DNA of 64,000 nucleotides from Candidatus Thorarchaeota archaeon (GTDB taxonomy: Archaea; Asgardarchaeota; Thorarchaeia; Thorarchaeales; Thorarchaeaceae), in the NCBI GenBank assembly GCA_016839245.1, contig JAEOUN010000055.1, positions 1 to 64,000 on the forward strand, read 5' to 3'. The position numbers and the translations under genes were made by a program. How positions within the stretch are numbered: position 1 is the first letter of the stretch; every line of letters starts with the position of its first letter. This document shows, in pieces, positions 26,556-34,970 of this stretch. The notes under the pieces were generated by a model that worked only from the letters and a program-made list of their open reading frames with translations, ran no database searches and was not told the DNA's origin.

Positions 26556-27071
26556 CTACTGATTTAGTAGCGAACGGGTCACTCTTTCAAACATCTCAGA
26601 GACACCCGCACCAGTCTTGGCTGAGACCTCCATGAATGGAGCATCATACTGCTGTGCAAAGGCAGCACCGTCCTCATAGGATACACCAAAGCCATTATGC
26701 CGCTCATCAACCTTGTTTGCAACGAGGAAGAATCTACAGTCAGGAACATTCTCTTTCACTCTCCCAATCCATTCACGTAGGCGGTCTAGTGAGAAGAATC
26801 GTGTGGAATCATAGACAGCAATTGCAGCACGAGCACCTCTAAAGTAGTCACTCACGACGTCACGGAACCGGGGTTGCCCACCCATGTCCCACAACATTAG
26901 AGTCACATTTTGGTCGTCCACCGATACTTTCTTTGAGGCAAAGTTTACACCGATGGTCATCTTCATATCTTGATCAAAGCGGTCCTCCGCAAATCGGATC
27001 GTGAGACTGGTCTTCCCTACGCCACCTTCACCGATGAGAATGGTCTTGAAGATTGGAACTCTTTGAGCCAT
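26556..27071 (-). CDS. Ras/Rab/Arf-like small GTPase
   Basis: A complete 171-aa GTPase. It has P-loop GEGGVGKTS (residues 14-22), switch I MTIGVNF, switch II WDMGGQPRF (with GGQ as in Arf/Gtr types rather than AGQ), NKVD as NKxD and SAKTG for guanine binding. No C-terminal Cys or amphipathic N-terminal extension is visible, so membrane attachment would be indirect. GGGTGAT lies 5 nt before the ATG and spans the stop of the preceding small gene, so translation is coupled. It is the last gene of a three-gene unit with two small proteins. The in-cis partners suggest regulators or effectors, but I cannot name them. Confidence 0.9.
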   Translation of the reverse strand: MAQRVPIFKTILIGEGGVGKTSLTIRFAEDRFDQDMKMTIGVNFASKKVSVDDQNVTLMLWDMGGQPRFRDVVSDYFRGARAAIAVYDSTRFFSLDRLREWIGRVKENVPDCRFFLVANKVDERHNGFGVSYEDGAAFAQQYDAPFMEVSAKTGAGVSEMFERVTRSLLNQ

Positions 27072-27077
27072 GATCTA

Positions 27078-27314
27078 TCACCCGTGTAAGATGGTGCTGG
27101 TTGATACTACCCATGAGATACACTCAAGGGATTTTCCGACTTCGGAAAGTTGTCGTATTTGTTCATTCAGACAGCGTCTCGAGATTCTCGGAGAATATAT
27201 TGGTATATCCGGCAAGAATCCTCGGCACAGATTCGCATCCAACTGGAACGCTCCAGCAGGTACAACAGCTAATGCTTCGTCTTGTTCGTTTACAATGTTT
27301 ATACTCTGAATCAT
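27078..27314 (-). CDS. Small protein encoded directly upstream of the GTPase (78 aa)
   Basis: A 78-aa protein starting MIQSINIVNEQDEALAVVP. AGGGGG lies about 7 nt before its ATG. Its TGA overlaps the Shine-Dalgarno region of the GTPase gene, so the two are translationally coupled. The sequence is a mix of beta-like (SINIVNEQDEALAVVPAGAF) and helical parts (RRCLNEQIRQLSEVGKSLE) and ends in a hydrophobic beta-like stretch. It might be a small partner of the GTPase. It is too short for a full roadblock/MglB domain and I do not recognise a family. Confidence 0.6.
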   Translation of the reverse strand: MIQSINIVNEQDEALAVVPAGAFQLDANLCRGFLPDIPIYSPRISRRCLNEQIRQLSEVGKSLECISWVVSTSTILHG

Positions 27315-27325
27315 CAATTTTCCCC

Positions 27326-27589
27326 CTAGTAATTGTCGAAACTTTTTTGGACCTTGTTGACTGAATTCCTTTCAGATTCAGTAGAGATAACAGGTTCCGC
27401 CACATTATAATCTAGCACAGCATAATGCTTGCAGACAAGATGCACAAATTTGTGCCCATCATTACAATTAGCTGGTACCAGGATAGGAACTTTCTTTATG
27501 TTGTCTATTGATTCGTCTTGACAGAATATTCCTTTAATTGACCCCATATGCATTGCACAGGGGACAGAATTTAACGTCTTCTTGCCCAC
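27326..27589 (-). CDS. Small Cys/His-containing protein, first gene of the GTPase operon (87 aa)
   Basis: An 87-aa protein. It starts at GTG 27589, since AGAGGTGA ends 5 nt before it; a GTG nine bases further upstream sits inside that Shine-Dalgarno sequence and is less likely. Cysteines and histidines (SVPCAMHMG, GIFCQDE, PANCNDGHKFVHLVCKHY) give a plausible metal site, followed by a short beta-like segment. The next small gene starts 11 bases after its stop. The family is not recognised. The gene is the promoter-proximal member of the unit that ends with the small GTPase. Confidence 0.6.
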   Translation of the reverse strand: MGKKTLNSVPCAMHMGSIKGIFCQDESIDNIKKVPILVPANCNDGHKFVHLVCKHYAVLDYNVAEPVISTESERNSVNKVQKSFDNY

Positions 27590-27823
27590 GGTAGTCACCT
27601 CTGTGCAGAGATTGCATTTCTACAATATCTTGCAGTGCTTATTTCCATGTTATTAATAGGAAATAATATGAAGTATTCGCTGTAACGTACTTATTAAGTA
27701 ATTTCGTGTATATTATTCTGATAGTTATAAGAAAAAATAGATAATTTAAACAGGTCTGAAGAAAAAGAGCAAGAGTTATGTACCACTTTCCTTGAGGAGG
27801 AATTGTATCTGGTGGTGTATTGA

Positions 27824-28090
27824 TTGGTCAAAGCATATATTTTGATCAAAGCAGCTGTGGGAAAAGAAGACGAGGTTCTGAAAGATGTTCTGGCGCTTTC
27901 AGTGACGGATGAGGCACACAAGGTCTTCGGTCCGTATGACATAGTTGCAGAGGTGCGCGGTCGCGACATGGAAACGCTTGTTGAGATAATTACAGTAAAA
28001 GTTCGTAGAATAAAAGGCATCGAGGATACGCAGTCAATACTTGTAATTGATACTGAGATAGATATGAGTAGTACAAGTTTTTCAACATAG
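27824..28090 (+). CDS. Stand-alone Lrp/AsnC-type ligand-binding (RAM) domain protein
   Basis: An 88-aa protein matching the regulatory domain of Lrp/AsnC proteins (AYILIKAAVGKEDEVLKDVLAL, then VFGPYDIVAEVRG, then IITVKVRRIKGI..TQSILVI), without the helix-turn-helix. Stand-alone RAM proteins form oligomers that sense amino acids or modify other Lrp proteins. Start TTG 27824 is inferred, with GGTGG 8 nt upstream. A stronger GAGGAGG at 27794-27800 precedes a TTG that opens a six-codon leader frame ending at TGA 27821, just before this gene. That arrangement could be a translation-coupling leader. Confidence 0.7.
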   Translation: MVKAYILIKAAVGKEDEVLKDVLALSVTDEAHKVFGPYDIVAEVRGRDMETLVEIITVKVRRIKGIEDTQSILVIDTEIDMSSTSFST

Positions 28091-28205
28091 AATTTCTCAA
28101 CCATGCAAATGGAAGGAAAATCATCCATCCAAGAATTTCTTTTAAACAATCATCGGAAGATGTTTTTGTGGGACTAATATATATTCAAGGAGGCCCAATT
28201 CCATA

Positions 28206-28988
28206 ATGAAGCAGCTATCTAGGAAAGCATTCATGTTGATGCTGAAAGATGATTCTGGAGAGGTCGGACCAATTCCACTTGATATATCACAAGTGAATAG
28301 TGATAATGCAATTATTGTATTGGACGAATACAATGATACATGCTGGGTATGGATTGGTCGTAATGTTAGTATGCCAACAAGAATGCATACACTCCGTATG
28401 GGAAGAGGAATTCAAAAATCGGGATTCAAAATTGGAGTAACAACCATCGGTCTCGCAACATCAAAGCTCGTTGAGATGATGGAGAAAGATGACACAGACT
28501 CTGAAATAGCCTCCGCTATTATGGCATTCAAAGATGTTCTAAATGCAAAATGGAGTTTTGATGACAAGGTGTTAGCCTTCAAGAGAGAGACATCTCTGCA
28601 CGAAGAGCCAATACCCGGAGCACCCACCAAGAAATATGTTACAGAACCAGAACCAGCTATTGTTGCAAAAACAATCGAAGAGCCAATTAGTATACCGCCA
28701 AAAGCACAACCATCATCAACTATCTCTATGGCACCAACAGTGACCCTAGCTGAAAGGAAAGCAGCATATCTCATGTTGTCAATCATGAAGCATGCAGACA
28801 TTGTGTATAGCGAGAAGATAGAAAAAGCAGGTGCGCAAGGATACAAGATAGAGGTTCCAGGAGTCTTGGTTGTTGAGGCAATGCTGAAGGGCAATGATCT
28901 AAGTGTTTCACCAGGCGATTTTGGTGGATCTGAAGAAGCTCAAAAAATCAAGTCAGAATTCTTAGATCTAATAAAGACAGTAAAGTAA
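28206..28988 (+). CDS. Gelsolin-like domain protein
   Basis: A 260-aa protein. Residues about 10-110 fit the gelsolin homology fold: VGPIPLDISQVNSDNAIIVLDEYND then CWVWIGRNVSMPTRMHTLRMGRGI, where eukaryotic domains have L.s.D.fiLD....iyvWiG......r..A...a. A Pro-rich linker (about 135-170) leads to a C-terminal helical domain with SIMKHADIVYSEKIEKAG. In Asgard archaea, gelsolin-like proteins act on the organism's own actins. No second gelsolin repeat is seen. AAGGAGG lies 11 nt before the ATG. Assignment rests on pattern only. Confidence 0.7.
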   Translation: MKQLSRKAFMLMLKDDSGEVGPIPLDISQVNSDNAIIVLDEYNDTCWVWIGRNVSMPTRMHTLRMGRGIQKSGFKIGVTTIGLATSKLVEMMEKDDTDSEIASAIMAFKDVLNAKWSFDDKVLAFKRETSLHEEPIPGAPTKKYVTEPEPAIVAKTIEEPISIPPKAQPSSTISMAPTVTLAERKAAYLMLSIMKHADIVYSEKIEKAGAQGYKIEVPGVLVVEAMLKGNDLSVSPGDFGGSEEAQKIKSEFLDLIKTVK

Positions 28989-29016
28989 AGATTTCCTCCA
29001 ATGCTGCAGGGGATGC

Positions 29017-29793
29017 TTAGCAGCCTGCAGCAGAATCTTCTTTTTCAACCAGATCTCTATACCAGTATCTATAAGCATGAGAGAATCCAAGTTTCTTATA
29101 CAGTTTTTTTGCTGGAAAGTTGTTCACTTCAACCTGCAAGTATGCGTCTGTTGCACCAAGAGATTGCGCCCAAATACCAAGATGTCTATTAACCGAAGTA
29201 GCCGCACCAAGACGCCTTTTTTCGGGACGCGTGGCAATATTGAATATACCTAACCAGGAATCCTCAACAACACCATATCCCACTGCAAGGACTTCATCGT
29301 TTACTCTTGATAACGCATACGTTTTTGGTTGCAGTGTTCTTTCCATGATAGCTCTTCTAATATTGAACGTAGCAGGATCGTGGTCAGAACCAAGATTATA
29401 CGTTTCAATCCATTCATTAGATATAGAGTCAGAAATTTCAGTATCCAACATTGTGTCTTTCGCTATAAGTGAAGAGAGCGGAGCTGTCCATATCTCAACC
29501 TGAAGCCCTAGTGTAAAACCTCTTTCAATTAGTTCACTATCAAGACCTTGCGGGTGACTAACCTCAGTGATTTGGAATCGAGGGACAAGATTTCGAGATT
29601 CGTAGAAATCAATGACTGAATTGATTGCCATGTCAATAGGAATATTCTGGGAGGCAATTGGAAGTACACTATTAGCTCGCCGTGTTACTCCGTGATCAGC
29701 ACGTAATATCCATCCACCAAGACGAAGTCGCTCTTCAGCAACCCACGCATTATGGCCAAGCAACTCAAGTCGATTAATCATGTCCGCATCCAA
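29017..29793 (-). CDS. GNAT family N-acetyltransferase
   Basis: A protein of about 258 aa with a divergent N-terminal half and a C-terminal GNAT domain: EVLAVGYGVVEDSWLGIFNIATRPEKRRLGAATSVNRHLG, the acetyl-CoA-binding R/Q-x-x-G-x-G/A core (RRLGAA), and YLQVEVNNFPAKKLYKKLGF.HAYRYWY at the end. The start is most likely a TTG at 29793, with AAGGTGG 5 nt upstream; a GTG at 29802 overlaps that sequence. The acceptor is unknown. The gene is convergent with the gelsolin-like gene. Confidence 0.8.
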   Translation of the reverse strand: MDADMINRLELLGHNAWVAEERLRLGGWILRADHGVTRRANSVLPIASQNIPIDMAINSVIDFYESRNLVPRFQITEVSHPQGLDSELIERGFTLGLQVEIWTAPLSSLIAKDTMLDTEISDSISNEWIETYNLGSDHDPATFNIRRAIMERTLQPKTYALSRVNDEVLAVGYGVVEDSWLGIFNIATRPEKRRLGAATSVNRHLGIWAQSLGATDAYLQVEVNNFPAKKLYKKLGFSHAYRYWYRDLVEKEDSAAGC

Positions 29794-29873
29794 TGAAACC
29801 ACCTTATATTCTCAGAAATTTCATGATTCGGCACGAATTTAACGAACATGATATGAACATAATCTGAGGTATC

Positions 29874-30815
29874 ATGAGTACCATAAGATGGAATCCAATG
29901 CTTGGCGAATGGGTAATTGTGACACCAAAGAGAGCGGAAAGACCATTCCAAGATTCATCCATTGAGTGCCCATTTTGTCCAAACAGAGAAGAAACAGGGC
30001 AAGGATGGGACGTGTTAACCCTAGATAACAAATATTCTGCGCTTGACCCGACAGTTGGAGTTCTTCCTTTGGATGAGCAGTATGTCATGGAAGCACCAGC
30101 ACATGGATATTGTAAGGTCATTGTGCTATCTCCGGATCATAATGAACAACTTGAACAGATGAATGACTTGCAACTCGAACGAGTTTTCCGTGAGTATTTC
30201 AGAGTCTTCAAGGAATTAGATCGTGAGAGAGGTATTGAATATGTCTTTGAATTCGAAAACAGAGGGAGATCCATTGGTGTTAGTCTAGACCATCCACATG
30301 CTCAAGTCTATGCGCTTCCATTTATCCCAGCAAAAATAGGATGTGAATTGAAACAGTTTCAACAGAAGTGGGAACAGGAGAAGAAGTGTCTTGTATGTGA
30401 GATTCTTGAAGATGAGTTGAAATCTGAAACAAGTCGAATCATATATGAAACGACTAATTTTGTGTCCCTTGTCCCCTTTTTTGCACGCCTACCATATGAG
30501 GTTCATATCTATCCTAAAAGTCATGTAGGAAGCTTGTTGGAACTGGAGGATGTATTGTTGGAGCTAGGGAAGACTGTGCAAGACACCATTAGAAGATATT
30601 CTCAAGTGTTCGATGAAATGGCATATGTTATGGCATTTCATACTAGACCATCTAATGGGCAACATCCATTTTGGCATTTCCATATTGAGCTATATCCTCC
30701 ATGGAGAAGCCGTTCTCAATTGAAATATCTAGCAGGTCTAGAAACAGGAACAGGAACATACACAAATGACTCCAGTCCCGAGGAGATAGCCACAGAACTG
30801 AGGAATGCACTTTGA
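29874..30815 (+). CDS. galT: Galactose-1-phosphate uridylyltransferase
   Basis: A 313-aa protein with the GalT catalytic HPHAQ motif near residue 141, a CPFCPN zinc-ligand pair (residues about 33-37) and HFHIELYPPWR near 270. GalT moves UMP between glucose-1-phosphate and galactose-1-phosphate in the Leloir pathway. The next gene is galactokinase and overlaps its stop by four bases, so the two are one transcript. No epimerase is present in the window. Confidence 0.92.
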   Translation: MSTIRWNPMLGEWVIVTPKRAERPFQDSSIECPFCPNREETGQGWDVLTLDNKYSALDPTVGVLPLDEQYVMEAPAHGYCKVIVLSPDHNEQLEQMNDLQLERVFREYFRVFKELDRERGIEYVFEFENRGRSIGVSLDHPHAQVYALPFIPAKIGCELKQFQQKWEQEKKCLVCEILEDELKSETSRIIYETTNFVSLVPFFARLPYEVHIYPKSHVGSLLELEDVLLELGKTVQDTIRRYSQVFDEMAYVMAFHTRPSNGQHPFWHFHIELYPPWRSRSQLKYLAGLETGTGTYTNDSSPEEIATELRNAL

Positions 30816-31981
30816 GTTCAGAGATTCCCGAGATTCTTATTGAAAAATACCATGAGCTTGTAGAAGAATCAGAAAATCCACTTGTGGTAGCAAGAGCTCC
30901 AGGAAGAATAGAGATACTCGGGAATCATACTGATTACAATGGAGGACTTGTACTAGCTTCAACAATTGACAAATTTGTGTGGACTCTTGGCACCCTCAGT
31001 GATGAGATTAGACTCCATTCAATAGAATTCAATGAAACATCTACATTCGATTTGAATAGTCTGCAAGTAGTAGATGATAAGTGGAGCAATTATGCACGAG
31101 GAGTATTTTGGGCCTTTAAAAGAAGAAATCATGACATCACAGGGCTTACAGCAATAATTCATGGCAACATTCCACAAGGTGGCGGGCTTAGCTCATCTGC
31201 GGCTTTGCAGGTGTCGCTAGTAAATGCAATTGCATATCTCAACAAGTTGGATATTTTACCGAAATCAAAAGCAATGCTTGCCTTTGAATCAGAACGGTTA
31301 TTTTGTGGAATAGCATGTGGCGTCATGGATCAGTTTACGTCTCAATTGAGCAAACCACATGCCCTTCTTGAAATTCACTGTGGGAATCTTTTGACGCATG
31401 ATGTCATAATGCCACCAGAAGCATCCTTTGTTATTGTCAACTCAATGGTTTCAAGAGAGTCAAGAAATATTCTGAATGATAGAAAAAATGAGTGTCGTCT
31501 TGCCCTTCAAAGCCTGCAGGAAGCTGGGTGGTACATTCCGAATCTTTCTGCAACTACAGCATCAGATGTGGAAAAAATCTCAGAAATACTTGATGAGAAA
31601 TTGCTCCATCGAGTGATGCATATCATACAAGAGAATCAACGTGTTAGAGAGGGTATTGTTGCGTTGAAAGAGAATAATATCATGGATTTTGGAAAACTGA
31701 TGATCGAGTCGCATAATAGCTCAAGAGACCTGTATGAGGTATCTCACCCAAATTTGGAATTATTGATGAAGATTTCCAAGAATCAGAAAGGAGTATTTGG
31801 GTGTAGACTGTCTGGTGCAGGTCTTGGTGGAAACCTCCTCCTACTAACAAGAACAAGCAATACTGAAGAGATAAGGCGTAGAATAGTTGAAGAATATGAA
31901 AGAGAGAGCGGATTGATTGCAGAGAGCTCGGTATGTGCAATACCAGGAGGAGTTGTTGTTAAGGAAAAATCCAATATCTAG
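30812..31981 (+). CDS. galK: Galactokinase
   Basis: A 389-aa GHMP-family kinase with the galactokinase signature PGRIEILGNHTDYNGG (residues about 30-45), the phosphate-binding loop PQGGGLSSSAAL (about 121-132) and a C-terminal GAGLGGNLLLL. It phosphorylates galactose to galactose-1-phosphate, the substrate of the upstream GalT. The start is TTG 30812, overlapping the galT stop (TTGA), consistent with coupled translation. The spacing leaves no room for a separate promoter. Confidence 0.92.
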   Translation: MSSEIPEILIEKYHELVEESENPLVVARAPGRIEILGNHTDYNGGLVLASTIDKFVWTLGTLSDEIRLHSIEFNETSTFDLNSLQVVDDKWSNYARGVFWAFKRRNHDITGLTAIIHGNIPQGGGLSSSAALQVSLVNAIAYLNKLDILPKSKAMLAFESERLFCGIACGVMDQFTSQLSKPHALLEIHCGNLLTHDVIMPPEASFVIVNSMVSRESRNILNDRKNECRLALQSLQEAGWYIPNLSATTASDVEKISEILDEKLLHRVMHIIQENQRVREGIVALKENNIMDFGKLMIESHNSSRDLYEVSHPNLELLMKISKNQKGVFGCRLSGAGLGGNLLLLTRTSNTEEIRRRIVEEYERESGLIAESSVCAIPGGVVVKEKSNI

Positions 31982-32027
31982 ATTAAGCCACACCATTCAT
32001 ATTGATGATAGCTAAACTGATGTATTG

Positions 32028-32741
32028 ATGAACATCGAACAAGTAGTCAACGATTATGCGCCAATACTTCACTTCCATCCAGATGAGGGAGTGTTTTGCT
32101 GCTATCCTTCTAATGCTGAAGAAGTCTACGAACAATTCAAATATAATTGGAATAATTTTCAAGAAGACAAATCACCCAAGAATATGAGCCCAACAACACC
32201 CTGCTACTATGAGACGTGGATTGATGATGATATTATCCAACTACGATACTGGTTTTGGTATAGATACAACGACTTTCCGCAAGCACCATTTGGGTTAGGA
32301 AAACACACTGGAGACTGGGAGCATGTTGAGGTACGACTCTATGAGGGCATAGATGTCACGGATGCAATTTGGCTTCTCTCAAACCATTTAGAAGCGAGGG
32401 TTGCTTCTCTTGCTTTGACATTAGGCAAATACAATCCAGAGAAACCATCTCTTGATGAGAAACACATCAACATCTGGGTAGCTTTGGGGTCCCACGCTAA
32501 CTATCCATCACCACATAGCAAGCCAAGATGCTATGGTGGAATCATTTGTGATAAGATAAGAGAGAATGGAGAAATCTGGCACACCAAAAATGGACTAAAG
32601 CCATTACTTCAAACTAATTTCAGTCAATTCAAAGATCGGTGGGGTGATGAAAAATCTCCTCGAAGCCCGCTTAACGATTATAATAATCGCTGGAGAAACC
32701 TGCCAAATCTTCAACCAGAATTTTATTCCGCAGATTCATGA
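32028..32741 (+). CDS. Vps62-like domain protein
   Basis: A 237-aa protein whose pattern matches the Vps62-type fold: YAPILHFHPDEGVF..YPS at the start, LRYWFWYRYNDFPQ in the middle, GDWEHVEVRLY near residue 100, and VALGSHANYPSPH with a C-terminal RWGD.KSPRSPL. Yeast Vps62 is named from vacuolar sorting screens; related domains occur in secreted bacterial and fungal proteins, so the role here is unclear. No signal peptide is seen. The start is ATG 32028; a TTG three bases upstream is in frame. The 3' end overlaps the convergent methyltransferase gene by 19 bases. Confidence 0.7.
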   Translation: MNIEQVVNDYAPILHFHPDEGVFCCYPSNAEEVYEQFKYNWNNFQEDKSPKNMSPTTPCYYETWIDDDIIQLRYWFWYRYNDFPQAPFGLGKHTGDWEHVEVRLYEGIDVTDAIWLLSNHLEARVASLALTLGKYNPEKPSLDEKHINIWVALGSHANYPSPHSKPRCYGGIICDKIRENGEIWHTKNGLKPLLQTNFSQFKDRWGDEKSPRSPLNDYNNRWRNLPNLQPEFYSADS

Positions 32742-33244
32742 TTTGGATTCCATGGAATTCTTCGAGGAAACCAACGAGGAACATTCACCTTATACTGATT
32801 ATATTCCTCACCAAATCGCCTCTGCAATCCTGGTTCTTCATAGATGATGAAATAGAGATGGTTCAATATGAGGAAAAGAAGTGCCCAACATAGAATTGAA
32901 AATGATGAGAAAATCACGCCTTCACCAAAAGCAATGAGTACTACACCAGAGATCATAGGATTTCTTGTCCGTTGGTAGATTCCTTCAACAACGAGATTCT
33001 GAGGAGGCGCCCAAGGAGCCAAAGTACCTTTTCCAACTCCGTGAAACAACCTGATAGCGATCACCATCAAGAACAATCCAAATACAATCAGAATAAGACC
33101 AAAGAGAACCGTAATAATTTCGAGCATGTATGGCAAGTTCCATCCCCCGGCCATGTCATTGGAGTAGAATAGCAAACAGAATGGAATGACAACCAGTACA
33201 AAGAAAGGTAACAGGAATGCAATCACATGATCGCGTTTCCTCAA
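32723..33244 (-). CDS. Isoprenylcysteine carboxyl methyltransferase-like membrane protein
   Basis: A 173-aa membrane protein with two N-terminal hydrophobic helices, then the ICMT/PEMT-type C-terminal core: LVVEGIYQRTRNPMISGVVLIAFGEGV and ILNHLYFIIYEEPGLQRRFGEEYNQYKVNVPRWFP. The RNP, EEP.L...FGEEY..Y...VPR signature binds S-adenosylmethionine. Family members methylate isoprenylated cysteines or phospholipids; the acceptor here is unknown and no prenylated CaaX substrate is visible in the window. The start is TTG 33244, with GGAGG 7 nt upstream. Confidence 0.78.
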   Translation of the reverse strand: MRKRDHVIAFLLPFFVLVVIPFCLLFYSNDMAGGWNLPYMLEIITVLFGLILIVFGLFLMVIAIRLFHGVGKGTLAPWAPPQNLVVEGIYQRTRNPMISGVVLIAFGEGVIFSSFSILCWALLFLILNHLYFIIYEEPGLQRRFGEEYNQYKVNVPRWFPRRIPWNPNHESAE

Positions 33245-33268
33245 TAAAGAGCCTCCAAGATTGAAATA

Positions 33269-34855
33269 CTACTCAACAGGATTGTACCCTTTTTTCATAA
33301 TCGTGTCAACGACTTGTGTTGATTGATTTGGAAAATCTTTGTTGAAGTGAGCGCCCCTGCTCTCTTTTCGCATTCTAGCCATTTTAATTATCAATTCGGC
33401 AACTAATGCGATATTACGCAGCTCAACCAGATCCAGAGTGATTTTAAAATCCCAATAGAACTGATTGATTTCTCGTATTATAAAGCCAATTCGATTTCTT
33501 GCACGTATCATTCGCTTATTCGATCTGACAATACCTACATAATTGATCATGATGCGTCGTATCTCATCCCATAGATGAGAGATGACAACAAGTTCGTCAG
33601 GATCTGCCGCCTCACCCGGATCCCAGGGAGGAATTTCAATTTTAGTGAAGGATAATTTCCTATCTTCATCTGCAGCAATTGACGCATTATGTGCCATGAC
33701 TGCAGCTTCTAAAAGTGAATTAGAGGCCAGTCTGTTTGCACCGTGGAATCCTGTACATGCAGTTTCACCAATTGCGTAAAGACCTCGAACATCAGTTCTA
33801 CCATTGATATCGACCTTCACACCGCCCATCATATAGTGAGCAGCAGGAACAACTGGAATTGGTTCTTTTGTAATATCTACACCAGCAGTTAGACAAGTTT
33901 CATAAATCTGCGGAAAACGATTTCGGATGAAATCTGCATCTTTGAAAGAGATATCCAACCATACATGGTCAGCACCTGTTCGCTTCAGCTCGTGATCAAT
34001 TGCTCGAGCAACAACGTCCCTGGGAGCTAACTCAGCATCTTCATGATATTTGGGCATAAATCTCGTACCATCAGGTCCTAGTAGTAATGCACCTTCTCCT
34101 CGCAATGCTTCAGAAATCAAAAAAGAGCGGATTTTATGGTGGTATAGAAGGGTGGGATGAAACTGAACCATTTCAAGGTTCATGACACTTGCACCAGCAC
34201 GAAAAGCCATTGCTATTCCGTCGCCAGTAGAGATGTCTGGATTACTGGTATAAAGGAAGACTCTACCTGCACCACCGGTTGCTAAAACAGTCACTTTCGC
34301 AGCAAACCGTTCGACCTCATTGGTGTTAGTATCAAGAACATATGCACCATAGACACGGTTGTTCCAAGCATAGAGATTTACAGCCATGTGATTCTCAAAG
34401 ATTTTGATATTCTTTGTTTTCTTTACACGATCAACCAAAGCTAGTTCTATGTCCTCACCCGTATGATCTTTGACATGAAGTACGCGTCGCTTACTGTGAC
34501 CACCTTCAAGACCAAGTTCATATTCACCATTGGCAGCTTCTTCTGAAAAGTCTACACCGAGTTGAACTAATTCTTTAATTCGGTCAGGACCGCTGCTCAC
34601 AATAGCTTTAACAACATCAGGATGACAGAGACCATCTCCTACTTCTAAGGTGTCTTTAACATGTAGATCAATGGAGTCCTCAGGGGAGGTTACAGCTGCA
34701 ATCCCGCCCTGTGCATGAGCAGTAGATGAGTCTGTCAGTCTTCGCTTAGTCAGAATATGAACGGTTCCATATTTTGAAGCCTTTAGAGCAAAGAGTAGCC
34801 CAGATAGTCCACTACCAATGACAAGAAAGTCAGATGAGAAGATTGCATCAGTCAT
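33269..34855 (-). CDS. nadB: L-aspartate oxidase
   Basis: A 528-aa FAD enzyme with GSGLSGLLFALKASKYG near residue 15, STAHAQGGIAAV near 45, the substrate-binding HPTLLYH and SEALRGEGALL (Arg of the active site), and GLYAIGETACTGFHGANRLASNSLLEA near 370. NadB oxidises aspartate to iminoaspartate, the first step of de novo NAD synthesis. The overall length and GAN-RLAS motif separate it from succinate dehydrogenase flavoproteins. nadA and nadC are not in the window. ATG 34855 is preferred; a GTG sits three bases before it. Confidence 0.92.
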   Translation of the reverse strand: MTDAIFSSDFLVIGSGLSGLLFALKASKYGTVHILTKRRLTDSSTAHAQGGIAAVTSPEDSIDLHVKDTLEVGDGLCHPDVVKAIVSSGPDRIKELVQLGVDFSEEAANGEYELGLEGGHSKRRVLHVKDHTGEDIELALVDRVKKTKNIKIFENHMAVNLYAWNNRVYGAYVLDTNTNEVERFAAKVTVLATGGAGRVFLYTSNPDISTGDGIAMAFRAGASVMNLEMVQFHPTLLYHHKIRSFLISEALRGEGALLLGPDGTRFMPKYHEDAELAPRDVVARAIDHELKRTGADHVWLDISFKDADFIRNRFPQIYETCLTAGVDITKEPIPVVPAAHYMMGGVKVDINGRTDVRGLYAIGETACTGFHGANRLASNSLLEAAVMAHNASIAADEDRKLSFTKIEIPPWDPGEAADPDELVVISHLWDEIRRIMINYVGIVRSNKRMIRARNRIGFIIREINQFYWDFKITLDLVELRNIALVAELIIKMARMRKESRGAHFNKDFPNQSTQVVDTIMKKGYNPVE

Positions 34856-34970
34856 CACTAATGGCCTCGGTTCAAAGAGTTATCTCATACTCATAAGGCT
34901 TCTTACCGAGGAGAAGAAGACATTAGCCGGAGAGGTATTTCACTAATCAGAGAAAATTGAGAGTATTATA

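Noticed and set aside
27694..28149. 151-aa minus-strand Ser/Thr-rich frame
   Set aside because: It overlaps the RAM-domain gene entirely and has shadow-like composition.
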